DNA of 64,000 bases, from assembly GCF_009852415.1 (NCBI RefSeq), contig NZ_WOXS01000002.1:6364001-6428000 (forward strand), in the 5' to 3' direction. The notes beneath the pieces are model-generated. The model ran no database searches. It saw only the letters and a program-made list of their open reading frames with translations, and was not told the DNA's origin. Origin of the DNA: Streptomyces sp. Tu 3180. GTDB taxonomy: Bacteria; Actinomycetota; Actinomycetes; Streptomycetales; Streptomycetaceae. Numbering within the stretch: the first letter of the stretch is position 1; each line of letters begins with the position of its first letter. Shown in pieces: positions 46,773 through 55,811 of the stretch. Position numbers and translations under genes: made by a program.

Positions 46773-48230
46773 ATGAGCGGATCACACAGGGGCGCCGGCC
46801 GGCGGGTCGTCGTCGTCGGAGCCGGTGTCGCCGGGCTGGCCGCCGCGCACCGGCTGCTGGAGCGCGGGGCGCGGGTGACGGTGCTGGAGGCCTCGGACCG
46901 GGTCGGCGGCAAGCTGCTGCCCGGCGAGATCGCGGGCGCGCGCGTCGACCTCGGCGCCGAGTCGATGCTGGCCCGCCGCCCCGAGGCGGTGGACCTCGCC
47001 CGCGAGGTGGGTCTCGCCGGGCGCCTCCAGCCCCCGGCCACCGCGACGGCCTCGCTGTGGACCCGCGGCGCCCTGCGCCCCATGCCCAAGGGCCACGTCA
47101 TGGGCGTGCCCGGCACCGCCGCCGCCCTCGCCGGCGTGCTGTCCGACGAAGGACTCGCCCGGATCGGGCGCGACGCCGACCTGCCGCGCACCGAGGTCGG
47201 CGACGACGTGGCGGTCGGGGAGTACGTGGCGGCGCGCCTGGGCCGCGAGGTCGTCGACCGCCTGGTGGAGCCCCTGCTGGGCGGGGTGTACGCGGGCGAC
47301 GCGTACCGCATCTCGATGCGCTCGGCGGTCCCGCAGCTCTTCGAGGCCGCCCGGACCCACACCTCCCTGACCGAGGGCGTCCGCGAGATCCAGGCGAGGT
47401 CCGCCGCCTCCCGGCAGACCGGCCCCGTGTTCATGGGCATCGCGGGCGGGGTGGGCACCCTGCCGCTCGCCGTCGCCGAGTCGGTGCGGGCGCGCGGCGG
47501 GGACGTCCTCACCGGCACGCCGGTCACGGAGCTGCGCCGGACGCCGGAGGGCGGCTGGCGGGTCGTCGCCGGGGACCGGGTCCTGTCCGCCGACGCGGTC
47601 GTCGTCGCCGTCCCCGCCCCGGCCGCCGCCCGCCTCCTGCGCGCCGAGGCGCCCCGGGCCGCCGCCGAACTGGCCGGGGTCGAGTACGCCTCCATGGCGC
47701 TGGTCACCCTCGCCTACCGCCGCGCGGAGACCGACCTCCCCGAGGGCAGCGGATTCCTGGTGCCGCCGGTCGACGGCCGCACCGTCAAGGCGGCCACCTT
47801 CGCCTCGAGCAAGTGGGGCTGGGTCGCCGACGAGGACCCCGGCCTGGTCGTCCTGCGCACCTCCGTCGGCCGCCACGGCGAGACCGAGGTCCTCCGCCGC
47901 GACGACGCCGATCTCGTGGAGGTCTCCCGGCACGACCTGAAGGCGGCCACCGGCCTGGACGCCACCCCGGTCGCCACCCGCGTCACCCGCTGGGACGACG
48001 GCCTGCCCCAGTACCCCGTCGGCCACCACGCCCGCGTCGCCCGCGTCCGCGAGCACCTCGCGGACCTCCCGGGGCTCGCCGTGTGCGGCGCGGCCTACGA
48101 CGGCGTCGGCATCCCGGCGTGCGTCGCGAGCGCGTACGCCGCCGTCGAACAGATCCACGGTGACCTGCGCGGTGTGCAGGAACTCACCGCCCACCCGGTG
48201 CAGAGCCTCCACGGAGGAGCAGGAGAATGA
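46773..48230 (+). CDS. hemY: Coproporphyrinogen III / protoporphyrinogen oxidase
   Basis: 485 aa. The N-terminal FAD motif VVVVGAGVAGLAAAHRLLE and the following EASDRVGGKL are typical of HemY/CgoX. In actinobacteria this enzyme oxidises coproporphyrinogen III to coproporphyrin III in the coproporphyrin-dependent pathway. It is followed at once by hemQ, the last enzyme of that route, which supports the CgoX role. Confidence 0.92.
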   Translation: MSGSHRGAGRRVVVVGAGVAGLAAAHRLLERGARVTVLEASDRVGGKLLPGEIAGARVDLGAESMLARRPEAVDLAREVGLAGRLQPPATATASLWTRGALRPMPKGHVMGVPGTAAALAGVLSDEGLARIGRDADLPRTEVGDDVAVGEYVAARLGREVVDRLVEPLLGGVYAGDAYRISMRSAVPQLFEAARTHTSLTEGVREIQARSAASRQTGPVFMGIAGGVGTLPLAVAESVRARGGDVLTGTPVTELRRTPEGGWRVVAGDRVLSADAVVVAVPAPAAARLLRAEAPRAAAELAGVEYASMALVTLAYRRAETDLPEGSGFLVPPVDGRTVKAATFASSKWGWVADEDPGLVVLRTSVGRHGETEVLRRDDADLVEVSRHDLKAATGLDATPVATRVTRWDDGLPQYPVGHHARVARVREHLADLPGLAVCGAAYDGVGIPACVASAYAAVEQIHGDLRGVQELTAHPVQSLHGGAGE

Positions 48231-48235
48231 GGGAC

Positions 48236-48967
48236 ATGAGTGACGACGCCACCACCCCCGCCCCCGACCGGATCCCCAACAAGGGCAAGCTGGCCAAGGA
48301 CCTCAACGAGGTCATCCGCTACACCCTCTGGTCCGTCTTCAGGCTGAAGGACGTGCTGCCCGAGGACCGCGCCGGGTACGCCGACGAGGTCCAGGAGCTG
48401 TTCGACCAGCTCGCCGCCAAGGACGTCGTGGTCCGCGGCACCTACGACCTGTCGGGCCTGCGCGCGGACGCCGACCTCATGATCTGGTGGCACGCCGAGA
48501 CCGCCGACCAGCTCCAGGAGGCGTACAACCTCTTCCGGCGCACCGGGCTGGGCCGCGCCCTCACGCCGGTCTGGTCGAACATGGCGCTGCACCGGCCCGC
48601 CGAGTTCAACCGCTCGCACATCCCGGCGTTCCTCGCCGACGAGACGCCCCGCGACTACGTGAGCGTCTACCCGTTCGTGCGCTCCTACGACTGGTACCTG
48701 CTGCCCGACGAGGACCGCCGCCGCATGCTCGCCGACCACGGCAAGATGGCCCGCGGCTACCCCGACGTGCGCGCCAACACGGTCGCCTCCTTCTCCCTCG
48801 GCGACTACGAGTGGATCCTCGCCTTCGAGGCCGACGAACTGCACCGCATCGTCGACCTCATGCGCCACCTGCGCGGCTCGGAGGCCCGGATGCACGTCCG
48901 CGAGGAGGTCCCGTTCTTCACGGGCCGCCGCAAGGACGTCGCGGAACTGGTCGCGGGCCTGGCCTGA
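48236..48967 (+). CDS. hemQ: Coproheme decarboxylase (chlorite-dismutase family)
   Basis: 243 aa from ATG 48236; ATG 48227, which overlaps the hemY stop, would add three residues and cannot be excluded. The body (IRYTLWSVFRLKD, TYDLSGLRADADLMIWWHAE, YPFVRSYDWYLLPDEDRRRMLADHG) is the HemQ type, with the Tyr of VRSYDWY in the catalytic position. It decarboxylates coproheme to haem b. It meets the convergent peptidase gene with no spacer. Confidence 0.93.
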   Translation: MSDDATTPAPDRIPNKGKLAKDLNEVIRYTLWSVFRLKDVLPEDRAGYADEVQELFDQLAAKDVVVRGTYDLSGLRADADLMIWWHAETADQLQEAYNLFRRTGLGRALTPVWSNMALHRPAEFNRSHIPAFLADETPRDYVSVYPFVRSYDWYLLPDEDRRRMLADHGKMARGYPDVRANTVASFSLGDYEWILAFEADELHRIVDLMRHLRGSEARMHVREEVPFFTGRRKDVAELVAGLA

Positions 48968-50605
48968 TCAGGCCGCCGGCCGGGCGGACGGCGCCCTCCC
49001 GGCCGGGCCGGCCGCCGGCCTCGGTTCCGGGTGCGGTGCGCAGGACGCGCGCCGCTCCGGCACCCGCCCCTCGAGCAGGTACGCCTCCATGTGCCCGTTG
49101 ACACAGGCGTTGGGACCGCCCGCGATGCCGTGCGCACCGGCGTCCCGCTCGGTCACCAGCACCGAACCCGCGAGCCGGCGGCGCAGTTCCAGGGCACCGT
49201 CGTAGGGAGTGGCCGCGTCCCGCTCGGCCGCCAGGATCAGCGTCGGCGGCAGCTCACCGCGCCCGGCGCGCACGTCCAGCGGCCGCTGCCGGGGCGCCCG
49301 CCAGTAGGCGCAGGGCAGATTGGTCCACACGTTCTCCCAGGTCTCGAAGGGCGCCCGGCGCGCGAGCCGGGTGTTGTCCCGGTCCCACACCGCCCAGTCC
49401 GTCGGCCAGGGCGCGTCGTTGCACTCCACGGCGAGATAGACCGCCCGCGCGTTCTCCTGCTCCACCGCCGCCTCCGGATACGCCTGGGCCTGCTCCACCA
49501 GCGGCCCGGGGTCGCCCTTCAGGTACGCCGACAGGGCGTGCGCGCGGTGCGGCCAGTAGTCGTCGTAGTACGCCGCCTGCAGGAGCGCCTCCTGCAACTG
49601 CCCCGGCCCGACCTTCCCGCCGGCCGGTTCCTCCGCCAGCCGGGCCCTCGCCCGCTCGTAGCCGCGCTGCACCTCGTCCGGCGTGTCGCCCAGCCCGTAC
49701 ACCTCGTCGTACCGGGCGACCCAGGCGCGGAAGTCCGCCCAGCGGTCCTCGAACGCGGCCGACTGGTCGAGGTTGTTGCGGTACCAGATCTGCCCCGGCT
49801 CCGGGTTCACCGCCGAGTCGAACACCATCCGCCGCACGTGGGAGGGGAACATCGTGGCGTACAGCGCCCCGAGGTACGTGCCGTAGGACGCGCCCAGGAA
49901 CGTCAGCCGCTTCTCGCCGAGCGCGGCGCGCAGCACGTCCAGGTCGCGCGCGTTGTTGAGCGAGGTGTAGTGCCGCAGCGCGCCGCCGGCCCGCTCGGCG
50001 CAGCCGCGCGCGTGGGCCCTGGCCTGCGCGACGCGCCGGCGCTTGTACGCCTCCGAGGGGTGCGTCGGCGCCTTCGTGGGCCCCTCGGCGGACTCCTTCG
50101 GGTCCATGCAGGACAGCGGCGCGGAACGGCCCACCCCGCGCGGGGCGTAGCCGACGAGGTCGTAGGCGGCCGCGACGCGCTTCCACTCGGGCAGCGCGCC
50201 GAGGAGCGGGAAGTACATGCCGCTCGCGCCCGGCCCGCCCGGGTTGTGGACCAGGGCGCCCTGCCGGGGGACCCTGCGCTTGCCGTTGGCGGGGTCCTTG
50301 CCCGTGGCCCGGACCCGGCTGACGGTGAGCCGGATCCGCTCGCCGTTCGGGCGGGCGTAGTCGAGCGGGACGCTGACCGTGCCGCACCGGACGCCGGGCG
50401 GCAGGTCCTCCGTGTCCGGGCACGCGCCGAACGCGATGCCCTCGCGCGCGGCGCGCTCGGCGGCCACCGCGGTGCCGCGCAGCTCGGCCGCGCCCGGGGC
50501 GGCGGGAGCGGACCGGGAGGCCGAGGGAGCACTGCCGGCCGGGGCGGCGGCCAGGGTGGTGAGCAGCAGGGACCCGGCGGCCACGTGGACGGCGACGGTT
50601 CTCAT
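48968..50605 (-). CDS. Secreted alpha/beta-hydrolase, tripeptidyl-aminopeptidase-like
   Basis: 545 aa from ATG 50605, after AAGGGAT. Signal peptide (about 1-27). Alpha/beta-hydrolase fold with the nucleophile Ser240 in GASYGTYLG; the C-terminal segment has the Asp (AERDAATP) and His (GAHGIAGGPNACVN) of the triad and matches the TAP-like C-terminal domain. PLDYARPNGERIRLTVSR and HNPGGPGASG are typical of the SlpD/E and Tap mycelium-associated proteases of Streptomyces. Confidence 0.88.
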   Translation of the reverse strand: MRTVAVHVAAGSLLLTTLAAAPAGSAPSASRSAPAAPGAAELRGTAVAAERAAREGIAFGACPDTEDLPPGVRCGTVSVPLDYARPNGERIRLTVSRVRATGKDPANGKRRVPRQGALVHNPGGPGASGMYFPLLGALPEWKRVAAAYDLVGYAPRGVGRSAPLSCMDPKESAEGPTKAPTHPSEAYKRRRVAQARAHARGCAERAGGALRHYTSLNNARDLDVLRAALGEKRLTFLGASYGTYLGALYATMFPSHVRRMVFDSAVNPEPGQIWYRNNLDQSAAFEDRWADFRAWVARYDEVYGLGDTPDEVQRGYERARARLAEEPAGGKVGPGQLQEALLQAAYYDDYWPHRAHALSAYLKGDPGPLVEQAQAYPEAAVEQENARAVYLAVECNDAPWPTDWAVWDRDNTRLARRAPFETWENVWTNLPCAYWRAPRQRPLDVRAGRGELPPTLILAAERDAATPYDGALELRRRLAGSVLVTERDAGAHGIAGGPNACVNGHMEAYLLEGRVPERRASCAPHPEPRPAAGPAGRAPSARPAA

Positions 50606-50691
50606 CGTGTATCCCTTCGGTGCACGGAGCGACAAAAGGGATGTTTCGTCCGGTGGTTGGGTAAGGCAAGCACCGCTCGCGGGTGTCGCCG

Positions 50692-51519
50692 TCAGTACTC
50701 CCGTTCGCCTCCGGCGCGGTGGCCGTGCTCGCGGTGGGCGAAGGCCGCCCGCAGGTCCGGTTCACCGACCGCGCGGATGCCGCGCACGGCGACGGAGGTG
50801 AGGTACGCGCGGTCGTCCCCGGCGCCGTCGGTCCCGCGGGACAGGGCCTCGAGCAGCCGCTGACCGGCGGGGGAGGCCCAGCGCGCGTACGGGTGGACCT
50901 CGAACCGCGCCATCGCCAGGCAGCCCAGCGCCAGGACGAGCGGCAGGGCGAACCACAGGGCGATCAGGTGGCGCGGCACGTCCGGGGGGACCGGCAGCAG
51001 CAGGGCGGCGGCGCCCAGCCCGGCCACGGCCGCCGCGGCGAACCGCACCTGACGGACCGCGTCGGCGATCGTCGTACCGGCGTGACCGTCGGGCACGGCC
51101 AGCCCCGCGCGGACCAGCCGGTCGGCGAGGCCGCGCACCGGGTCGGCGGTCGCCGCGGCGGCCCGTACGGGTGCTATGCGGGACTGCCCCCGCGGTCCGA
51201 TCGCCCCTATCACGGACCGCTCCATGTCGTCCCGCCCGTGCGGATCGACCACGGTGGCCCAGCCGGTGCGGGCCAGCAGCAGGCGCCGCTGGCGCGCCAT
51301 GGAGACCAGCGTGACGTCGGCGACCCGCCGGGGCCCGCCGGACAGGAACGCGGTCTCGTACAGGGTCAGGGGGACCGGAGCCGGACCGCGCCCCCCGTCG
51401 CCGGCCGTGGCGGCGGGGCCGGGGTCGACGGCCGCCGCACGGACGGCGGCCAGGCACAGCCGTGTGCACGCCGTATCGGCGACGGCCCAGGCCGGCAGCA
51501 GGAGGAGCACCCAGAACAT
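50692..51519 (-). CDS. TIGR04222-like membrane protein
   Basis: 275 aa from ATG 51519 (MFWVLLLLPAWAVADTACTRLC). A longer frame (MDNAASRM..., 51593) is possible but less likely. One N-terminal helix, a soluble domain with ETAFLSGGPRRVADVTLVSMARQRRL, then two helices (about 170-215). This pattern is that of TIGR04222 proteins of actinobacteria. As I recall, many of these end in a Gly/Cys-rich tail; this one ends in a His/Arg/Glu-rich tail without Cys. It lies downstream of the DUF692 gene on the same strand. Confidence 0.7.
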   Translation of the reverse strand: MFWVLLLLPAWAVADTACTRLCLAAVRAAAVDPGPAATAGDGGRGPAPVPLTLYETAFLSGGPRRVADVTLVSMARQRRLLLARTGWATVVDPHGRDDMERSVIGAIGPRGQSRIAPVRAAAATADPVRGLADRLVRAGLAVPDGHAGTTIADAVRQVRFAAAAVAGLGAAALLLPVPPDVPRHLIALWFALPLVLALGCLAMARFEVHPYARWASPAGQRLLEALSRGTDGAGDDRAYLTSVAVRGIRAVGEPDLRAAFAHREHGHRAGGEREY

Positions 51520-51604
51520 GGATTGTTTGTAAGGGACATGGTCGCGAGAGCACCATGCCCCGTTCACCATCCGGGACGCAGCGTTGTCCATATGTGACGT
51601 TCCG

Positions 51605-51652
51605 CCAGGATGTCCGGCCGCCAGGACGTCCGGCCGCCGGGACGTCCGGGCG
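51605..51652. repeat. 16-bp tandem repeat, three copies
   Basis: CCAGGATGTCCGGCCG, CCAGGACGTCCGGCCG and CCGGGACGTCCGGGCG follow each other directly. Each is centred on GGAYGTCC, palindromic as GGACGTCC in copies 2 and 3. They fill the 148-bp space between the DUF692 stop and the TIGR04222 start and could be protein-binding sites or a hairpin. Confidence 0.7.
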
Positions 51653-51667
51653 CGGGGCCGCGGCGGC

Positions 51668-52984
51668 TCACCGCCGCAGCAGCACCCGTCGCGTCGCCCG
51701 GGCCAGCCGCACCGCCGGCCGCCGCGACCGGGGCGTCGGACCCGACCGCTCCAGCCACCACTCCCGCAGCTCACGCCGTGCCCGCGCCTCCCGGGGCCGC
51801 CCGGCCAGCAGCAGGTGCTCGGCGAAGTCCAGCGCGTCGCGCCGGTAGCCGCCGGTCATCGGCCGCACCTGGGCGTAGGCGAGGAAGGCGGACCGGTACT
51901 CCGCCCCGAGGACCACCGGCAGCTCGGGCGCGACCTTGGCGACGACGTCCGCCCGCTTCGCGGCGAGCGCCCGCGCCTGCACCCCCATCCGCACCCGGTC
52001 GAACCCCTCGGGCACGGGCGTCCCGGCGACGAGCGCGGACAGCAGCGCGGTCTGCGCGAGGGCGAGCCGCTGCCGGGCGGGCTCGGGGGAGCCCTGCTCC
52101 CGCCGCCCGGGGCGGGCGGCGGGAACGCCCGCCGTCGTCGCCTCCGCCTCGGCCCGTCCCCGGGCGCCCTTGTCCAGGGCGCCCCGGATGGCCGCCAACT
52201 CGCCTTCCAGCTCGGCCGGTTCCGGGAAGTTCTCGTCCCGCTCCAGCAGCACACCGGGCGGGGAGACCCGGGACGCGAGGTCGGTGAGGATGTCGAGCAC
52301 CGGGCCGGGGACGGGGTGGGCGTGGCTGTCGTGCCACACGCCGTCCCGCTCGACGCCGCCGGCGACGTGGACGTAGGCGATGGCCTCCAGGGGCAGCCCG
52401 GCGAGCGCCTCGGCCGGGTCCTCGCCGCGGTTGACGTGGTTGGTGTGCAGGTTGGCCACGTCGATGAGGAGCCGCACACCGGTGCGGTCGGCCAGCTCGT
52501 ACAGGAACTGACCCTCGGTCATCTCCTCGCCGGGCCAGGAGATCAGCGCGGCGATGTTCTCCACGGCGAGCGGCACGGGCAGCGCGTCCTGGGCGATGCG
52601 GACGTTCTCGCACAGCACGTCGAGGGCGTCGCGGGTGCGCGGCACGGGCAGCAGGTGCCCGGCCTCCAGCCGGGGCGAGGCGGTCAGCGGTCCGCCCGCC
52701 CGCACGAACGCGATGTGCTCGGTGACCAGCGGCGACCCGAGAGCCTCGGCCCGCTCGGCGAGGGAGGCCAGTCGCCCCTCGTCGGGCCGCTCGGCCCCGC
52801 CGAGCCCCAGCGAGACCCCGTGCGGCACGACGGTCACCCCGCGCTCGCGCAGCCGCAGCAGCGACTCGGGCAGATGGCCGGGGCAGACGTTCTCGGCCAC
52901 CACCTCCACCCAGTCGATCCCCGGCATGTCCTCGACGGCCTCGGCGATCTCCGGCCGCCACCCGATCCCGGTTCCCAGTCGCAC
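51668..52984 (-). CDS. DUF692 (MNIO) iron-dependent oxidative enzyme with fused C-terminal domain
   Basis: 438 aa from GTG 52984: GGAGGAGGGG is within what would be codons 1-4 of the longer frame, so the downstream GTG is preferred. The TIM-barrel DUF692 domain (about 1-280) keeps the metal and active residues: His55 (PHGVSLGLGG), Glu89/His90 (TEHIAF), Glu142/Asn143 (VENIA), Asp175/Asn178/His180, His206 (YVHVAGG), Asp219/His221/His223 (DSHAHP) and Glu248/Asp250. The remainder (about 305-420) is helical and resembles the MbnC/DUF2063-type partner proteins, apparently fused here. MNIO enzymes oxidise Cys, Asn or other residues of peptides. Confidence 0.85.
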   Translation of the reverse strand: MRLGTGIGWRPEIAEAVEDMPGIDWVEVVAENVCPGHLPESLLRLRERGVTVVPHGVSLGLGGAERPDEGRLASLAERAEALGSPLVTEHIAFVRAGGPLTASPRLEAGHLLPVPRTRDALDVLCENVRIAQDALPVPLAVENIAALISWPGEEMTEGQFLYELADRTGVRLLIDVANLHTNHVNRGEDPAEALAGLPLEAIAYVHVAGGVERDGVWHDSHAHPVPGPVLDILTDLASRVSPPGVLLERDENFPEPAELEGELAAIRGALDKGARGRAEAEATTAGVPAARPGRREQGSPEPARQRLALAQTALLSALVAGTPVPEGFDRVRMGVQARALAAKRADVVAKVAPELPVVLGAEYRSAFLAYAQVRPMTGGYRRDALDFAEHLLLAGRPREARARRELREWWLERSGPTPRSRRPAVRLARATRRVLLRR

Positions 52985-53326
52985 CCTCGTCCCCTCCTCC
53001 ACCCGGCTTCCCGGTCACCCGGTCCCTCCGGTCACCCCGTTCTCCCGGCCCCCGCCGGACGTGACGGGGGTATGGCCCCGCGGCAGACCCCCGAATCCTG
53101 TGGAGGGCACCTTCAGAGCAACATTTGAGCTTCGGGGCGGGCCGCCCGGCCCCGGTGCCGGTGAGTACGCGCGGCCGGGGCCCACCGTTCACACCCGCCC
53201 CGGAGCCGGAGCCGGTGCGCGACGGAAGCGGAGGCGGCCGGGCCGCCGACGCGCTCACCCGCCGGCCCCGGTGGTGCGGTGTCCGCAGCCGGGGGCCGGA
53301 GCCACGCCCCGCGTAGCCTCTTGCCC
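52985..53326. other. Divergent intergenic region, DUF692 / GlxA-like regulator
   Basis: 340 bp between divergent starts. It must hold both promoters. Short C-rich direct repeats of the type CCCGGTCACC occur at 53010-53040, but no convincing operator or small gene was seen. Confidence 0.4.
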
Positions 53327-54283
53327 ATGCCAGCCTCCCGCCTGCACCGCGTCGCCGTCCTCGTGCTCGAGGGTGCGAAGCCGCTCGACGTCGGAATCCC
53401 CGCACAGGTCTTCACGACCCGCGCGAGCATGCCGTACGAGGTGCGGGTGTGCGGGGCGGCCCCCGGGCTCGTGACCGGCGGCGACGGCCTGTCGTACTAC
53501 GTCGCCCACGGCCTCGACGCGCTCGCGTGGGCCGACATCGTCTTCGTCCCCGGCTACCGGTTCCCGGACCGCGAGGACCCGCCGCGGGCCGTCGTCGACG
53601 CGCTGATCGCCGCCCACGCCCGGGGCGCGCGGCTCGCCGCCATCTCGACGGGCGCCTTCGCGCTCGCCGCCACGGGCCTGCTCGACGGCAGGCGCGCCAC
53701 GACGCACTGGCACTACACGCGGGAACTCATGGCCAGGCATCCGCTCGTCCGGGTCGACGAGAACGTGCTGTTCGTCGACGAGGGCAGCGTGCTCACCTCG
53801 GCCGGCGCCGCCTCCGGCATCGACCTGTGCCTGCACATCCTGCGCGGCGACCTCGGGGTGGCCGCGTCCAACCACGCGGCCCGCCGCCTGGTCGCGGCCC
53901 CCTACCGCAGCGGCGGCCAGGCCCAGTACGTGCCGCGCAGCGTCCCCGAGCCGCTCGGCGAGCGCTTCGGCGCCACCCGCGAGTGGGCGCTGCACCGGCT
54001 CGGCGAGCCCCTCACCCTCGACGTGCTGGCGCGGCAGGCCGGGGTCTCGCCGCGCACGTTCTCCCGGCGCTTCGTCGAGGAGACCGGCTACACGCCGATG
54101 CAGTGGGTGATGCGCGCCCGTGTCGACCTGGCCCGCGAACTGCTCGAGCGCTCCGAGCGCGGCGTCGAACAGATCGCCGCCGACGTCGGCCTCGGCACCG
54201 GCGCGAACCTGCGCCTGCACTTCCAGCGCGTCCTCGGCACCACGCCGAGCGAGTACCGGCGCACCTTCACCCGGGGCGAGTGA
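53327..54283 (+). CDS. GlxA/FtrA-like AraC-family regulator with DJ-1/PfpI domain
   Basis: 318 aa. The N-terminal DJ-1/PfpI domain (about 1-175) has a Ser (AISTGAFALAATGLLDG) in place of the usual nucleophile Cys, as in most GATase1-like regulators. The C-terminal AraC double HTH (about 210-318, LTLDVLARQAGVSPRTFSRRFVEETG) is complete. It is 107 bp upstream of gap on the same strand, with an inverted repeat between, so it probably controls gap. Confidence 0.87.
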   Translation: MPASRLHRVAVLVLEGAKPLDVGIPAQVFTTRASMPYEVRVCGAAPGLVTGGDGLSYYVAHGLDALAWADIVFVPGYRFPDREDPPRAVVDALIAAHARGARLAAISTGAFALAATGLLDGRRATTHWHYTRELMARHPLVRVDENVLFVDEGSVLTSAGAASGIDLCLHILRGDLGVAASNHAARRLVAAPYRSGGQAQYVPRSVPEPLGERFGATREWALHRLGEPLTLDVLARQAGVSPRTFSRRFVEETGYTPMQWVMRARVDLARELLERSERGVEQIAADVGLGTGANLRLHFQRVLGTTPSEYRRTFTRGE

Positions 54284-54299
54284 CCCGCCCGGCGCCGTG

Positions 54300-54334
54300 T
54301 GGCGGGATTCTTTTGAACGATGGCGATCCCGCCA
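54300..54334 (+). promoter_or_regulatory. Inverted repeat upstream of gap
   Basis: TGGCGGGAT and ATCCCGCCA form perfect 9-bp arms around a 17-nt spacer that contains TTCTTTTGAACGATGGCG. It begins 17 bp after the regulator stop and ends 56 bp before the gap start. The spacing fits a dimer of an AraC-type protein; the AT-rich TTCTTTTGAACGATGGC part resembles a motif I recall in other Streptomyces GlxA-type targets. Confidence 0.5.
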
Positions 54335-54390
54335 CTGTCAACGGCGCGGGCCGCGGGCGAGCCTGGTGGCGAAGGGAAGGGACACCACTC

Positions 54391-55389
54391 ATGACTCGCA
54401 TCGCCATCAACGGATTCGGCCGCATCGGACGCAATGTGCTGCGCGCGCTGCTGGAGCGCGACAGCGCCCTCGAGATCGTCGCCGTCAACGACCTGACCGA
54501 GCCCGCCACGCTCGCCCGGCTGCTCGCCTACGACAGCACGGCCGGCCGGCTCGGGCGTCCGGTGACCGTCGACGGGGACGCCCTCGTCGTCGACGGCCGC
54601 CGGATCGCGGTGCCGGCCGAGCGGGAACCGGCGCGGCTGCCGTGGGCCGAACTCGGCGTCGACATCGTCCTGGAGGCCACCGGCCGCTTCACCTCGGCCA
54701 AGGCCGCCCGCGCCCACCTCGACGCGGGCGCGAAGAAGGTGCTCGTCAGCGCGCCGTCGGACGGCGCCGACGTCACGCTCGCGTTCGGGGTCAACACCGA
54801 CGCCTACGACCCGGACGTGCACACGATCGTCTCCAACGCCTCCTGCACCACCAACGCGCTCGCGCCGCTGGCGAAGGTGCTCGACGAACTCGCCGGCATC
54901 GAGCACGGGTTCATGACGACGGTGCACGCCTACACGCAGGAGCAGAACCTCCAGGACGGTCCGCACCGCGACGCCCGTCGCGCCCGGGCCGCCGGCGTCA
55001 ACATCGTGCCGACCACGACCGGCGCCGCCAAGGCGATCGGCCTGGTGCTGCCGAACCTCGACGGCAAGCTGTCGGGCGACTCGATCCGCGTGCCGGTGCC
55101 GGTGGGGTCGATCGTCGAACTCAACACGACCGTCGCCCGCGACGTGACGCGCGACGACGTGCTGGCGGCGTACCGGGCCGCCGCGGAGGGGCCGCTCGCC
55201 GGCGTCCTCGAGTACTCGGAGGACCCGCTCGTCTCCTCCGACATCGTGGGCAACCCCGCCTCGTCGATCTTCGACTCCGCCCTCACCCGCGTCGACGGCC
55301 GCCACGTCAAGGTGGTCGCGTGGTACGACAACGAGTGGGGCTTCTCCCACCGCGTGATCGACACGCTCGAGCTCCTCGCCACGCGCTGA
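54391..55389 (+). CDS. gap: Glyceraldehyde-3-phosphate dehydrogenase
   Basis: 332 aa, type I, full length. NAD-binding INGFGRIGRNVLRALLE, catalytic Cys152 in SNASCTTNALAPL, the following MTTVHAYT with the catalytic His and WYDNEWGFSHR are all intact. It oxidises glyceraldehyde 3-phosphate with NAD. Its placement beside a GlxA-type regulator suggests a regulated second Gap rather than the housekeeping one. Confidence 0.94.
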   Translation: MTRIAINGFGRIGRNVLRALLERDSALEIVAVNDLTEPATLARLLAYDSTAGRLGRPVTVDGDALVVDGRRIAVPAEREPARLPWAELGVDIVLEATGRFTSAKAARAHLDAGAKKVLVSAPSDGADVTLAFGVNTDAYDPDVHTIVSNASCTTNALAPLAKVLDELAGIEHGFMTTVHAYTQEQNLQDGPHRDARRARAAGVNIVPTTTGAAKAIGLVLPNLDGKLSGDSIRVPVPVGSIVELNTTVARDVTRDDVLAAYRAAAEGPLAGVLEYSEDPLVSSDIVGNPASSIFDSALTRVDGRHVKVVAWYDNEWGFSHRVIDTLELLATR

Positions 55390-55441
55390 CCGGACGCCGG
55401 GGCGGCACCCCTCCTCCGGGGGCCGCTCCGCCCGGCACCTC

Positions 55442-55488
55442 CACCGAGTGCTCCGGCCGGCCCGACGGGCCGGCCGGAGCGCTCGGTG
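55442..55488 (+). terminator. Terminator of gap
   Basis: A 22-bp stem with one G-T-type mismatch and a 3-nt GAC loop begins 52 bp after the gap stop. Confidence 0.8.
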
Positions 55489-55811
55489 CGTGGAAGCGGG
55501 TCCGCCCGGCCTCCGCCGGAAGCGACGACCGGCTCACGACCTCCCCTGAGGGCGCTCGGCCGCCCCGGAAGCCCGGGGGAGCGGCCGTCCCGGGCGCGGC
55601 AGCGGCGGGGCCGCGGCTCCACGGGCGGGACGGCCGGCGGTCGCCCGAACGAACACGGCGTCCGCTCCGTCGGTGTTCATGAGGCCGGGCGCGTCCTCGG
55701 TCCGCAGGACGTCCGCGCCGGGGGGGGGCACGGACCCTCGGCGACGGCGGCGCCCCCGGCCTCCGCGACATCCATCGATCCGGAGCCGGTGCTCCGGGAG
55801 GAGGTATCCAG
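55489..55811. other. Intergenic region with a G9 run
   Basis: About 320 bp between the gap terminator and the next gene. A run of nine G lies at 55720-55728. No gene recognised; open frames here have no family resemblance. Confidence 0.35.

Noticed and set aside
55720..55728. G9 run as a phase-variable tract
   Set aside because: It is not within a recognisable coding region, so no protein would be switched; it was only noted in the intergenic entry.
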